This document shows positions 1 to 7,943 of a DNA stretch of 35,072 nucleotides, piece after piece (position 1 is the stretch's first letter; the number at the start of each line of letters is the position of its first letter). Below the pieces are notes generated by a model. It saw nothing but the letters and a program-made list of their open reading frames with translations, made no database searches and was not told the origin of the DNA. A program made the translations under genes and the position numbers. Source of the DNA: SLRI01 sp964460465. Lineage in GTDB: Bacteria > Pseudomonadota > Alphaproteobacteria > Geminicoccales > Geminicoccaceae. The DNA is taken from contig CAYWSB010000045.1 of the NCBI GenBank assembly GCA_964460465.1, positions 1 through 35,072 of the forward strand. The letters are read 5' to 3'.

Positions 1-1191
1 GCCACACCGGCCGGGCCGGCGGCCGAGGCCCTGGCCATCGAGGTCCTGTTCCAGGAGGGGCTGCGCGCGCTCGAGGCCGGCGACACCGAGACGGCGATCC
101 GCCGCTTCACCGCCATCCTCGCCCAGAGCCCACGCCTGCACCGGGTCCGCCTCGAGCTCGCCCGGGCCTATTTCCTGGCCGAGGACTGGGCCGATGCGCG
201 GCGCGAGTTCTTCGCCGTGCTCTCCGCCGACGTGCCCGACCCGGTCAAGGACACCATCATCCGCTTTCTCCGGCTGATCGATCTCCGCCGCGGCTGGAGC
301 TGGGACCTCGATGCCGGCCTGCGCAGCGGACCCGAGAGCGGGCGCCGCTACAGCTCCGACACGGTCACCCTCAACGTCGGCGGCCAGAACCTGCCCTTCA
401 CGGTCGACCGGCCGTCGACCCCGGATATCGGCGCCTTCGTCAGCGGCGGGCTCGAGTACCGCGAGCGGGTCACCGCCCTCGACGACAGCGGCCTTCTGGG
501 CGGGGCGGAGCTCTCCGGCGTCGCCCGCGTCGACGGCGAGGCCAATGTCTACGACGACGACGACTTCAACGAGGTGATCTATGGCGGCCTGCTGGCGGCC
601 CAGCTGTCCTGGCCGCAGACCACCCTGCTGATCGGCCCGGATGCCACCTGGCGACGCTTCGGCGGCGATGCCCGGGACCGCCGCTGGGGCATCGCCGGCA
701 GCATCGAGCACCGCCTGCCCGAGGGCGTCGCCCTGTTCGGCCGGCTCGGCTGGTCGCGGATCGAGGACGACCTGTTTTCCGGCCGCGACGGCGATCTCTG
801 GGCCGGCCGGCTCGGCGTCAGCCGCTCGCTCGGCGGGCGCAGCTCGCTCACCGGCCTCTTCAGCGTCAGCGGCTTCGACGCCCGGGTCGGCTGGGAGAGC
901 TACCGCTCCGGCCGGTTCGAGCTGCGCGGCCGCACCGAGCTCGGCTTCGGCCTGGCGCCGACGCTCAGCCTCGCCGGGACCTACACCCGCTACCGCGAGA
1001 CGGCACCCTTCTTCCAGAACCGCCGCCGCGACCGCCAGTACAGCGCCGTCCTCGAGATCGAGAAGCGCGACCTCTTCATCGGCCCGTTCTCGCCCTTCGT
1101 CTCGGTCGGCTATATCCGCAACGATTCGAACATCGCGATCCAGGACTACCACGAGTGGGTCTACCGGGCGGGGCTGCGGAAGATTTTCTGA
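1..1191 (+). CDS. Slam/DUF560-like outer-membrane protein with TPR-like N-terminus (5' end outside window)
   Basis: The reading frame is open from base 1, so the start lies upstream. The visible N-terminal part (about 75 residues) reads as amphipathic helical repeats of TPR type, for example LEAGDTETAIRRF followed by LELARAYFLAEDWADARREF. The rest is a run of alternating polar and hydrophobic strands with many aromatic residues. It ends in Phe (WVYRAGLRKIF), the usual terminal residue of outer-membrane beta-barrels. This arrangement fits the surface lipoprotein assembly modifier (Slam/DUF560) family, which moves lipoproteins or proteins across the outer membrane. I infer the family from architecture and strand pattern; a generic TPR-porin is the alternative. 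Any cognate substrate gene would probably lie upstream, outside the window. The next gene begins 64 bases downstream and is functionally unrelated. Confidence 0.7.
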   Translation, partial: ATPAGPAAEALAIEVLFQEGLRALEAGDTETAIRRFTAILAQSPRLHRVRLELARAYFLAEDWADARREFFAVLSADVPDPVKDTIIRFLRLIDLRRGWSWDLDAGLRSGPESGRRYSSDTVTLNVGGQNLPFTVDRPSTPDIGAFVSGGLEYRERVTALDDSGLLGGAELSGVARVDGEANVYDDDDFNEVIYGGLLAAQLSWPQTTLLIGPDATWRRFGGDARDRRWGIAGSIEHRLPEGVALFGRLGWSRIEDDLFSGRDGDLWAGRLGVSRSLGGRSSLTGLFSVSGFDARVGWESYRSGRFELRGRTELGFGLAPTLSLAGTYTRYRETAPFFQNRRRDRQYSAVLEIEKRDLFIGPFSPFVSVGYIRNDSNIAIQDYHEWVYRAGLRKIF

Positions 1192-1255
1192 GCGTCTGGC
1201 CGGCCCGCCGGTGCTGCCCTATGGTTGCGAGACGACCGAGGGTGGAACGCGGAAG

Positions 1256-3997
1256 ATGGACGAGCCGACCCGTCCTGGGATCACACTGACCCGGCCGTCG
1301 AGCGTCAAGGAGACGGCGCAGACGCTCTTGGGCGGGCTGTTCGCCGATGTTGTTAGGCTCGGCGGGGCTGCGGCCGGCTTCGGCCAGGTCACCGAGCGGG
1401 CTCGCGATCTCGCCAAGCGGTTCACCCCTGACGACACACCGGCGGAGGCCGGGTGGCGGCTGGTCTATGCGGCGCTCGTGCAGGCGATCACCGACGCGGC
1501 GGTGCCGCTGCGGCACCAGACGACAATCCGGGACATGCCGCCGATCGAGCACCTGATGCAGCTCGGCGGTAAGGCCATCGACTTCGACCGGATCGAGGCG
1601 CCGGCCAACTTTCTCCAGCAGCCCAAGGCCCTGCCGCTGCTGCGACAGATTGCACCCGTGCTGCAGGGTGCGCTGGTCTATCGGGGCATGGACGAGGTGC
1701 TGGCGGGCGAGCGGGCGGCGGCGCTGCCCGGCCTCTTCGTCGCGGCGCTGGCCGGCACCTGGGCCAAGCACGAGGCCGGCCTCGCAGCGCTGGAGAAGCT
1801 TACCCGCTCGCCTTTCGAGGTGGCGGCGCGGCAGGAGCGGCATTGGGCGTACTACCGCGCGATGCTCGAGCGCGAGCTTTTGGACCCGCTTTTCGCCGAG
1901 GCGTTCTCGCTGCGCGATCTCTACCAGCCGCTGCGCTGCTATTGGCGCGAGCGAGTGGAAAAGCAGCGGGGCGACACGCAGCACATCCATCACGTCGTCG
2001 ATCTCGCCACGGCGTTCGATGCATGGCTCGACGCGTTCGATGCCAGGGATGCGCTCCGGGTCGTGACCGGCGGGCCGGGCTCCGGCAAGTCGAGCTTCGT
2101 CAAGTGGTGGGCGGCGTCGGTCCTGAGCCGGCAGGCACCGGTGCCGACGCTGCTGTTGCCGCTGCACAAGCTCGACACGTTCGACCTCGAGGCGGAGGCG
2201 GGCAAGCAGGCGAAGCTCCTGGGCTTTCCGAAGAATCCGCTCGATCCGGGCGGCGGCGAGCGGCGGCTGCTGCTCATCCTCGACGGCCTCGACGAGCTCG
2301 ATGCCGATCACAAGACGGGGCGCGAGGCGGCCTCGGCGCTGATCACCCGCGTCGACCGGCTGCTCGAGCGCAACCGGTTCGGGCATGAGCTGCAGGTCGT
2401 CATCGCCGGCCGCGAGCTGATCGTCTCGACGCTGCGTGGCGAGTTCGAACGCGAGCATCAGGTCTTTCACGTGATGGGGTATCTGCCACGCAAGCCAGGT
2501 GACGATTGGCGTGACCCGACCCGCCTGCTCGCCCACGACCAGCGCAAGGCCTGGTGGCGAAGATGGGGCGCGCTAACCGGCGAGGCGCTGGACGACGCGC
2601 CGTACGCCATCGCGCAGAACGAGCAGCTCGCGGACTTGAGCGAGCAACCGCTCTTGAACCACCTGCTCGCCGTCACGCGCGCCGCCGATCCGGACGCTCT
2701 CGGCAGGCAGAACAGCATCAACGGCGTCCATCGGGGCATGCTGGAGCATGTCTGGCGAAGGAGCTGGGGCGACGAGCGGCAATTGCCGACGCTGGGTCGG
2801 CTGACCAGGGAGGATTTCCAGAAGCTGTTCGAGAGCGTCGGTCTCGCCGTCTGGCAGCATGGCGGCGGCCGGAGCACGACGCTGGAGACCGTCGCCGAGA
2901 TCGCCCGCCGCGAGCGGCTAGACGAGCAGTTGGGCGTTCTCGCTGAGGGGGCGAGGAGTGGTGCCCTCGATCTCCTGACCGCGTTCTACTTTCGCCGGGA
3001 AGGCGCGAGCGACACGTTCGAGCTGACGCACAAGAGCTTCGGCGAGTACTTCGCGGCGAAGTGCCTGCTGCGTCTCGTCGAGATCCTGCACCGGTCGGCG
3101 CAGGACACGGAGTTCGAGGAGGAGGACGGGCTGCGCCGCTGGTACCGGTGGACGCATGCGGCGCGGATCACGCAGGAGATTCTCGACTTTCTGCAAGGCG
3201 AGCTGCGCGAGCTGGGGCTGGATGAGATCAGCGCGCGACGCGCCACGCTGATCCGGCTGTTCGATCGGAACCTGCGGACGGGCATGGCGCATCTGACGAT
3301 CGACGGCGTACCGGCGCCCGAGCATTTCAGGCAGGCACAACAGCGCGATGCAGCGGCCGAGCTGGCGCTGTTCACGCTGATCGGCGCCTGCACGGCCGTT
3401 CTGGTCGAGCAGACGGGGACGCTCCCTGCCGACGAGCGACGGGCGATCATCGGCTGGTCGCCGGCATGGCCGGACCGCGATCTGCCCGAGCGAACCAGCG
3501 CCTGGGACCTGCTGCGGCGGCTGGAGGCCGGGACGGCCGAAGATCGGCTCGTTCGTCGGCGAATGCTGGGGATGAATCCGGAGGGGCAAACCGTGAGTAT
3601 GGAATTAGCAGGAGCGCGCCTTATCTTTGCGAGCGCTAAGTCCAGCAACCTCCGCAGCTCCAATCTCGCCGGCGCCGACCTTTGGTGCGCCGACCTCAGC
3701 AGCGCCAACCTCAGCGACGCCGATCTCTTCTGCGCCGGCCTAGGCAGCGCTACCCTTAGCGGCGCTGACCTCAGCCGCGCCAATCTCAGCCGCGCCAAGC
3801 TCATCACGGCCAACCTAAGCGACGCCGACCTCCAGGAGGCCGACCTCAGCGACGCCGACCTCCACGAGGCCGACCTCGGCGGCGCCAACCTCATCGAGGT
3901 CAATCTCAGCGGCGCCAAAGGGCTGTCGCGCAGGCAACTCGCAGCCACCCACAGCATCGAGGGTGCGAAGCTGCCGGACGATCTGCCGGACGAGTGA
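1256..3997 (+). CDS. NACHT-domain NTPase with C-terminal pentapeptide repeats (bacterial NLR-like)
   Basis: A 913-residue STAND-type NTPase. The N-terminal region (about 1-245) is helical with no domain I recognise. The NACHT core starts near residue 255 with Walker A GGPGSGKSS (272-280) and Walker B LLLILDGLDEL (338-348), which has the hydrophobic run plus DGLDE typical of NACHT. The helical arm carries FELTHKSFGEYFAAK (588-602), matching the conserved H-x-S-F-x-E-Y-F element of NACHT proteins. From about 784 to 887 there are around 17-20 tandem pentapeptides of the A(D/N)Lxx type, which form a right-handed quadrilateral beta-helix. The ATG was chosen because GAGGGTGG lies 10 nt upstream; the frame itself opens far earlier, inside the preceding gene. 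Some bacterial NACHT proteins are anti-phage NLR relatives in which the C-terminal repeats sense and the N-terminus kills. A defence role here is inference, because no other defence gene lies next to it. Confidence 0.85.
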   Translation: MDEPTRPGITLTRPSSVKETAQTLLGGLFADVVRLGGAAAGFGQVTERARDLAKRFTPDDTPAEAGWRLVYAALVQAITDAAVPLRHQTTIRDMPPIEHLMQLGGKAIDFDRIEAPANFLQQPKALPLLRQIAPVLQGALVYRGMDEVLAGERAAALPGLFVAALAGTWAKHEAGLAALEKLTRSPFEVAARQERHWAYYRAMLERELLDPLFAEAFSLRDLYQPLRCYWRERVEKQRGDTQHIHHVVDLATAFDAWLDAFDARDALRVVTGGPGSGKSSFVKWWAASVLSRQAPVPTLLLPLHKLDTFDLEAEAGKQAKLLGFPKNPLDPGGGERRLLLILDGLDELDADHKTGREAASALITRVDRLLERNRFGHELQVVIAGRELIVSTLRGEFEREHQVFHVMGYLPRKPGDDWRDPTRLLAHDQRKAWWRRWGALTGEALDDAPYAIAQNEQLADLSEQPLLNHLLAVTRAADPDALGRQNSINGVHRGMLEHVWRRSWGDERQLPTLGRLTREDFQKLFESVGLAVWQHGGGRSTTLETVAEIARRERLDEQLGVLAEGARSGALDLLTAFYFRREGASDTFELTHKSFGEYFAAKCLLRLVEILHRSAQDTEFEEEDGLRRWYRWTHAARITQEILDFLQGELRELGLDEISARRATLIRLFDRNLRTGMAHLTIDGVPAPEHFRQAQQRDAAAELALFTLIGACTAVLVEQTGTLPADERRAIIGWSPAWPDRDLPERTSAWDLLRRLEAGTAEDRLVRRRMLGMNPEGQTVSMELAGARLIFASAKSSNLRSSNLAGADLWCADLSSANLSDADLFCAGLGSATLSGADLSRANLSRAKLITANLSDADLQEADLSDADLHEADLGGANLIEVNLSGAKGLSRRQLAATHSIEGAKLPDDLPDE

Positions 3998-4092
3998 AGC
4001 GCGTGATGGTCGGGCGCCAGCGCACGACCGTCGCGCCCGCGCGCACCGCCTGCTAGGCTCCGCCGCAGGCTTTGCATCCGCCGGAGGCCGCC

Positions 4093-5061
4093 TTGGCCGT
4101 TTTGACCCTCACCGACATCTATGCCGCGCGGGCGCGCATCGCGGGGCTCGTGCGGCGGACGCCGTTGCAGGGGTCGGCGGCGCTGTCGGCCGCGGTGGGT
4201 GGCGAGGTTCGGCTGAAGCTCGAGTGCTGGCAGGAGACGGGGGCGTTCAAGCTCAGAGGCGCCACGAGCAAGCTCGTGGGCCTGTCGGCGGCGGAGCGGG
4301 ACCGGGGCGTGGTGACGGTCTCGACCGGCAATCACGGCCGGGCGGTGGCCGTGGCGGCGCGGCGGCTGGGGGTGCGGGCGGTGGTGTGCCTGTCGCGGCT
4401 GGTGCCGGCGGTCAAGGTCGAGGCCATCCGGGCCTTGGGGGCGGAGCTGGTGATCGAGGGGGAGAGCCAGGACGAGGCCGAGGTGGTGGCGGCCCGGCTG
4501 GTCGAGGAGCGGGGCCTCGTCCACGTCTCGGCCTATGACGATCCCCTGGTGATCGCGGGCCAGGGCACGATCGGGCTCGAGCTGGTCGAGGACTGGCCCG
4601 GGCTCGACACCTGCATCGTGCCGCTCTCGGGCGGCGGACTCCTGGGCGGCATCGCGCTGGCGCTGAAGTCGATCAATCCGAGCGTCCGGACGATCGGGGT
4701 GACGATGGACCAGGGGCCGGCGATGCACGAGAGCCTGAAGGCCGGGCGGCCGGTCGAGGTCGTCGAGGTGGCGAGCCTCGCCGACAGCCTGACCGGCGGG
4801 ATCGGCCTCGACAACCGCTGGACGTTCGATCTCTGCCGGCGGCTGGTGGACGAGACGGTGCTGGTGAGCGAGGCCGAGATCGCCGCCGGGATGCGGCATC
4901 TGCTGATGACCGAGCGGGCGGTGGCCGAGGGCGGGGCCGCGGTCGGCGTGGCGGCGGTGCTGGCCGGCAAGGTGGCCCTCGAGGGCCGGCGGACCGCCAT
5001 CGTGGTGAGCGGGCAGAACGTCGACATGGCGAAGCTGCTGCGGCTCGCGGCCGATGGCTAG
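4093..5061 (+). CDS. Threonine/serine dehydratase-family PLP enzyme, hydroxyectoine-dehydratase (EutB)-like
   Basis: A 322-residue fold-type II PLP enzyme. The Schiff-base lysine sits in ETGAFKLRGA (K53). The phosphate-binding glycine loop is SGGGLLGG (about 179-186). STGNHGRA is the substrate-loop motif shared by threonine and serine dehydratases. There is no C-terminal ACT domain, so it is not a biosynthetic, isoleucine-inhibited IlvA. The stretch VVCLSRLVPAVKVEAIRALGA and the ending VVSGQNVDM resemble annotated hydroxyectoine-utilization dehydratase EutB, but no other ectoine genes are present, so the substrate is uncertain. I chose TTG at 4093 because GGAGG ends 5 nt upstream; an in-frame TTG at 4072 would add seven residues. 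Its last 8 bases overlap the YbaK-type gene, suggesting co-translation. Confidence 0.8.
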   Translation: MAVLTLTDIYAARARIAGLVRRTPLQGSAALSAAVGGEVRLKLECWQETGAFKLRGATSKLVGLSAAERDRGVVTVSTGNHGRAVAVAARRLGVRAVVCLSRLVPAVKVEAIRALGAELVIEGESQDEAEVVAARLVEERGLVHVSAYDDPLVIAGQGTIGLELVEDWPGLDTCIVPLSGGGLLGGIALALKSINPSVRTIGVTMDQGPAMHESLKAGRPVEVVEVASLADSLTGGIGLDNRWTFDLCRRLVDETVLVSEAEIAAGMRHLLMTERAVAEGGAAVGVAAVLAGKVALEGRRTAIVVSGQNVDMAKLLRLAADG

Positions 5062-5554
5062 GGCGTCCAAGGGCACGCCCGCGGTCCAGGCGCTGGAGCG
5101 GGCCGGGGTCGCCTTCACGCTGCACGAGTACGACTTCGTGGGCGCGCCGGGGCAGATCGGCCGGCTCGCCGCCGAGGCGCTGGGCATGGCACCCGAGCGG
5201 GTGTTCAAGACGCTCATGGCGGTGGTCGACGAGAAGGAGCTGGTGGTCGCCATCGTCGCGGTCGACCGGGAGCTCGATCTCAAGGCGCTGGCCAAGGCCG
5301 CCGGCGCCAAGCGGGCGGCGATGGCCGAGATGGCGGCGGCCGAACGGGCCACGGGCTACATCAAGGGCGGGATCAGCCCGTTCGGGCAGAAGCGGCGGCA
5401 TCGCACCTTCCTCGACGCGGCGGCGCTAAGGCAGCCCGCGATCGTCGTCAATGGCGGCCGGCGCGGGCTGCAGATCGAGATCACGGCGGCGGAGCTGCTG
5501 GCGGTGACGGGCGGCACGGCGGCATCGCTCGCCCGGGATGGCGCCAGGGATTGA
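5054..5554 (+). CDS. ybaK: YbaK/EbsC-family Cys-tRNA(Pro)/aminoacyl-tRNA deacylase
   Basis: A 166-residue protein that hydrolyses mischarged aminoacyl-tRNA in trans, typically Cys-tRNA(Pro), in the cytoplasm. Family hallmarks are visible: VFKTLMAVVD (about 50-59), whose lysine is the conserved active-site residue of YbaK/INS domains; LAKAAGAKRAAMA; and GYIKGGISPFGQKR (101-114), the Gly-rich loop. The length is normal for a stand-alone deacylase of about 155-170 residues. The start overlaps the end of the dehydratase gene by 8 bases, indicating translational coupling. Whether the two are functionally linked is not shown by the sequence. Confidence 0.92.
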   Translation: MARASKGTPAVQALERAGVAFTLHEYDFVGAPGQIGRLAAEALGMAPERVFKTLMAVVDEKELVVAIVAVDRELDLKALAKAAGAKRAAMAEMAAAERATGYIKGGISPFGQKRRHRTFLDAAALRQPAIVVNGGRRGLQIEITAAELLAVTGGTAASLARDGARD

Positions 5555-5589
5555 TCCGCCCGGCCGGATGGTGAATGCTCGGGGCGAAT

Positions 5590-5616
5590 CGACCCGCAGC
5601 GGGCTCGACCCGCAGC
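5590..5616 (+). repeat. 11-bp direct repeat upstream of the PepSY gene
   Basis: CGACCCGCAGC occurs at 5590-5600 and again at 5606-5616, separated by GGGCT. It lies directly upstream of the ribosome-binding site of the PepSY gene. It could be an operator half-site pair or chance in GC-rich DNA. Confidence 0.4.
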
Positions 5617-5627
5617 AGGAAGGAGCC

Positions 5628-5879
5628 ATGATGCATCGTCTGGCACTCGCCGCCCTCGGTCTCGCCCTGGCCGCGCCGCCGGCGCTCGCCGACCCGCCGC
5701 CGGCCGACGCGCTGCCGCTGTCCGAGATTATCCGGATGGTCGAGCAGGCCCGCGACGTCGCCTACATCAAGGAGGTGGACTGGGACGACGACGGCTACTG
5801 GGAGATCGAGTATGTCCGCCAGGGCGGCGGCGAGGTCGAGATCGAGGTGGACCCGCGCGACGGGCGCATTCGCGACTGA
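5628..5879 (+). CDS. Small secreted PepSY-domain protein
   Basis: An 83-residue precursor. The first roughly 22 residues form a signal peptide (MMHRLALAALGLALAAPPALA) with an ALA-type signal peptidase I site before DPPPADA. The mature part, about 60 residues, is one PepSY unit: a helix (LSEIIRMVEQARD) followed by strands with the Trp/Tyr-rich acidic turn VDWDDDGYWEIEYVR and the ending EIEVDPRDGRIRD. PepSY proteins are periplasmic and often inhibit proteases or sense signals; no partner is identified. AGGAAGGAG at 5617-5625 gives a strong ribosome-binding site. Tandem ATGs at 5628 and 5631 are both possible, and the second has better spacing (5 nt). Confidence 0.85.
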   Translation: MMHRLALAALGLALAAPPALADPPPADALPLSEIIRMVEQARDVAYIKEVDWDDDGYWEIEYVRQGGGEVEIEVDPRDGRIRD

Positions 5880-6017
5880 CGCGCCACCGTGCGCCCGAGG
5901 GCTCGTGCGCGTTGTCGCACCACGCTTGTCCGCCACCGCCTCGTGGCCGCATGATGCAACCCGGCCTGGTGTCGCTGTGGGCTCGGGGGACGGACAGCGG
6001 TTGAGAGGGACAGGCGG

Positions 6018-7943
6018 ATGAGCGCACGCGATGACGGATTCGCCCTGGCTGCCGGCTTCGCCGCGGCCGACGAGGCGGCCTGGCAGGCCCTCGTGGCCAA
6101 GGCGCTCAAGGGCGCGCCGTTTGAGAAGCTCGTCGCCACCACCGTCGACGGCATCGCCATCCAGCCGCTGCACCGCGAGCCCGTGGGCGATCCCGGCCTG
6201 CCCGGCGCCGCCCCGTTCTGGCGCGGCGCCACCGCGGCCGGGAACGCGGCCGCGGGCTGGGACATCCGCCAGCGGCACGAGCATCCGGACCCGGCGATGG
6301 CCAATGCCGCGATCCTCGACGACCTGGAGCACGGCGTGCGCTCGATCGTGCTCCGGCTGGATACCGCCTTCGCCCAGGGCGAGGACGAGCCGGACGGGGT
6401 GATGGCCTACGATGCCAGCGGGCTCGGGGCGGTGCTGCGCGACGTCGCCCTCGACATGGCGCCGCTGCGCCTCGAGGCCCCGGGCCGCGGGGTCGAGGCG
6501 GCCGAGGCGTTGCTCGCGGTGCTCGAGGCGCAGGGCCGGGCGCCCGACGCGATCCGCGCCGATCTGGGCCTCGATCCGATCGGTGCGGTGGCGCTCGGCC
6601 GGGCCGACCCGGTGGGCGCGGTCGAGCGGGCCATGGCCCTGGTGCACCGGGTGATCGGCGCCTGGCCGGGGCTCGGCCTGCTGCATGTCGACGGCGAACT
6701 CTACCATGCCGCGGGCGCCAGCGAGGCGCAGGAGCTGGCGGCGGCGATCGCCACGGGCATCGCCTGTCTGCGCGCCGCGGACGCCGCCGGGCTCGAGCCG
6801 GCACTCGTCGCCTCGCGGCTGGGCTTCACGCTCGCCGCCGACGCCGATCTCTTCCTCACGGTCGCCAAGTGCCGGGCCGCGAGGCGGCTCTGGGCCGAGG
6901 TGGCGGCCGCCTGCGGCATCGGCGACCTGCCGATGCGGCTCGAGCTCCGGACGGCGTCGCGGATGCTGACCCGGCGCGATCCTCACGTGAACATCCTCAG
7001 GACCGCCGCCGCCTGCTTCGCCGCCGCCGTGGGCGGGGCCGAGGCGATCACCGTGCTGCCCTTCGACGCCGCGGCGGGCGAGGGGGAGCGGGCCGGCCGG
7101 CGGCTCGCCCGCAACATCCAGCTCGTCCTGATGGAGGAGAGCCAGCTCCACCGGGTGGTCGACCCGGCCGGCGGCAGCCACCATGTCGAGACGCTCTCGC
7201 AGGCGCTCGCCGCCAAGGCCTGGCCCCTGGTGCAGGCGATCGAAGGCGAGGGCGGCATGCTGGCAGCCCTGCGCCAGGGCCTGGTGCAGGACGCCATCGC
7301 CCAGAGCTACATGGCCCGGCTCTCCGCCATCGCGCATCGCCGCCTGCCGGTCACCGGGGTCAGCAGCTTTCCCGATCTCGACGAGGCGCCGCTGGCGCAC
7401 GAGCCGGTCGAGCTGCCGCGGCTGATGGCCGAGGCCGAGGCGGTATTGCCGGCCCGGGAGCGCCCGGCCGGCATCGCCGCCGTGCTGCACCCGATGCGCG
7501 ACGCGCAGGGCTTCGAGCGGCTGCGCGACCTCTCCGACGTGGCGCTGGCCGAGGACGGGGCCCGGCCCCGGGTGTTCGTCGTCGGCCTCGGGCCGCTCGC
7601 CCGGCACGCGGCCGAGCTCGCGTTCGTGCAGAACGCCCTGGCCGCCGGCGGCATCGAGACGGTCGTCGCACCGGCGGACGGCGACGCCGCCGCGATCGCC
7701 TCGGCCTTCGCCGCGGCCGGCACCGACATCGTCTGTGTGTGCGGCATCGACCGCAAGGCCCCAATGCCCGCGGCCGCCGTCGTCGCGACCCTGCACGACC
7801 AGGGGGCGATCGCCGTCTACGCCGCGGGCCGACCGGACCCGGCATTGGCCGCCATGGGCATCGACGGGTTCGTCTTCACGGGCGTGAACGTCATGGGCCT
7901 GCTCGAGGACATCCAGTCGCTCGCCATGGGAGAGGCAGCATGA
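6018..7943 (+). CDS. mutA: Methylmalonyl-CoA mutase, small (alpha/MutA) subunit
   Basis: A 641-residue protein of the methylmalonyl-CoA mutase small-subunit family, which pairs with MutB to interconvert (R)-methylmalonyl-CoA and succinyl-CoA. The TIM-barrel-like domain covers about residues 30-480, with family stretches such as DGIAIQPLH and VDPAGGSHHVETLSQALA. The C-terminal Rossmann-like region (about 515-641, from PRVFVVGLGPLARHAAE to GVNVMGLLEDIQS) corresponds to the cobalamin domain. It lacks the DxHxxG cobalt-ligand motif, as expected for the non-catalytic subunit. GAGAGGGACAGGCGG lies just before the ATG. Its stop overlaps the mutB start as ATGA, so the subunits are translationally coupled, fitting a 1:1 complex. 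Confidence 0.95.
   Translation: MSARDDGFALAAGFAAADEAAWQALVAKALKGAPFEKLVATTVDGIAIQPLHREPVGDPGLPGAAPFWRGATAAGNAAAGWDIRQRHEHPDPAMANAAILDDLEHGVRSIVLRLDTAFAQGEDEPDGVMAYDASGLGAVLRDVALDMAPLRLEAPGRGVEAAEALLAVLEAQGRAPDAIRADLGLDPIGAVALGRADPVGAVERAMALVHRVIGAWPGLGLLHVDGELYHAAGASEAQELAAAIATGIACLRAADAAGLEPALVASRLGFTLAADADLFLTVAKCRAARRLWAEVAAACGIGDLPMRLELRTASRMLTRRDPHVNILRTAAACFAAAVGGAEAITVLPFDAAAGEGERAGRRLARNIQLVLMEESQLHRVVDPAGGSHHVETLSQALAAKAWPLVQAIEGEGGMLAALRQGLVQDAIAQSYMARLSAIAHRRLPVTGVSSFPDLDEAPLAHEPVELPRLMAEAEAVLPARERPAGIAAVLHPMRDAQGFERLRDLSDVALAEDGARPRVFVVGLGPLARHAAELAFVQNALAAGGIETVVAPADGDAAAIASAFAAAGTDIVCVCGIDRKAPMPAAAVVATLHDQGAIAVYAAGRPDPALAAMGIDGFVFTGVNVMGLLEDIQSLAMGEAA

Noticed and set aside
1256..5061. 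NACHT gene as part of a multi-gene defence island
   Set aside because: No nuclease, toxin, integrase or other defence gene is adjacent, so only a single-gene system is plausible from this window.
2986..5352. A 788-codon minus-strand frame spanning NACHT, dehydratase and ybaK
   Set aside because: It crosses three well-supported plus-strand genes and is compositionally biased (Arg/Ser/Pro), so it is a shadow.
5880..6017. Cobalamin riboswitch upstream of mutA
   Set aside because: The 138-base gap is too short for a full element and shows no B12-box-like sequence.
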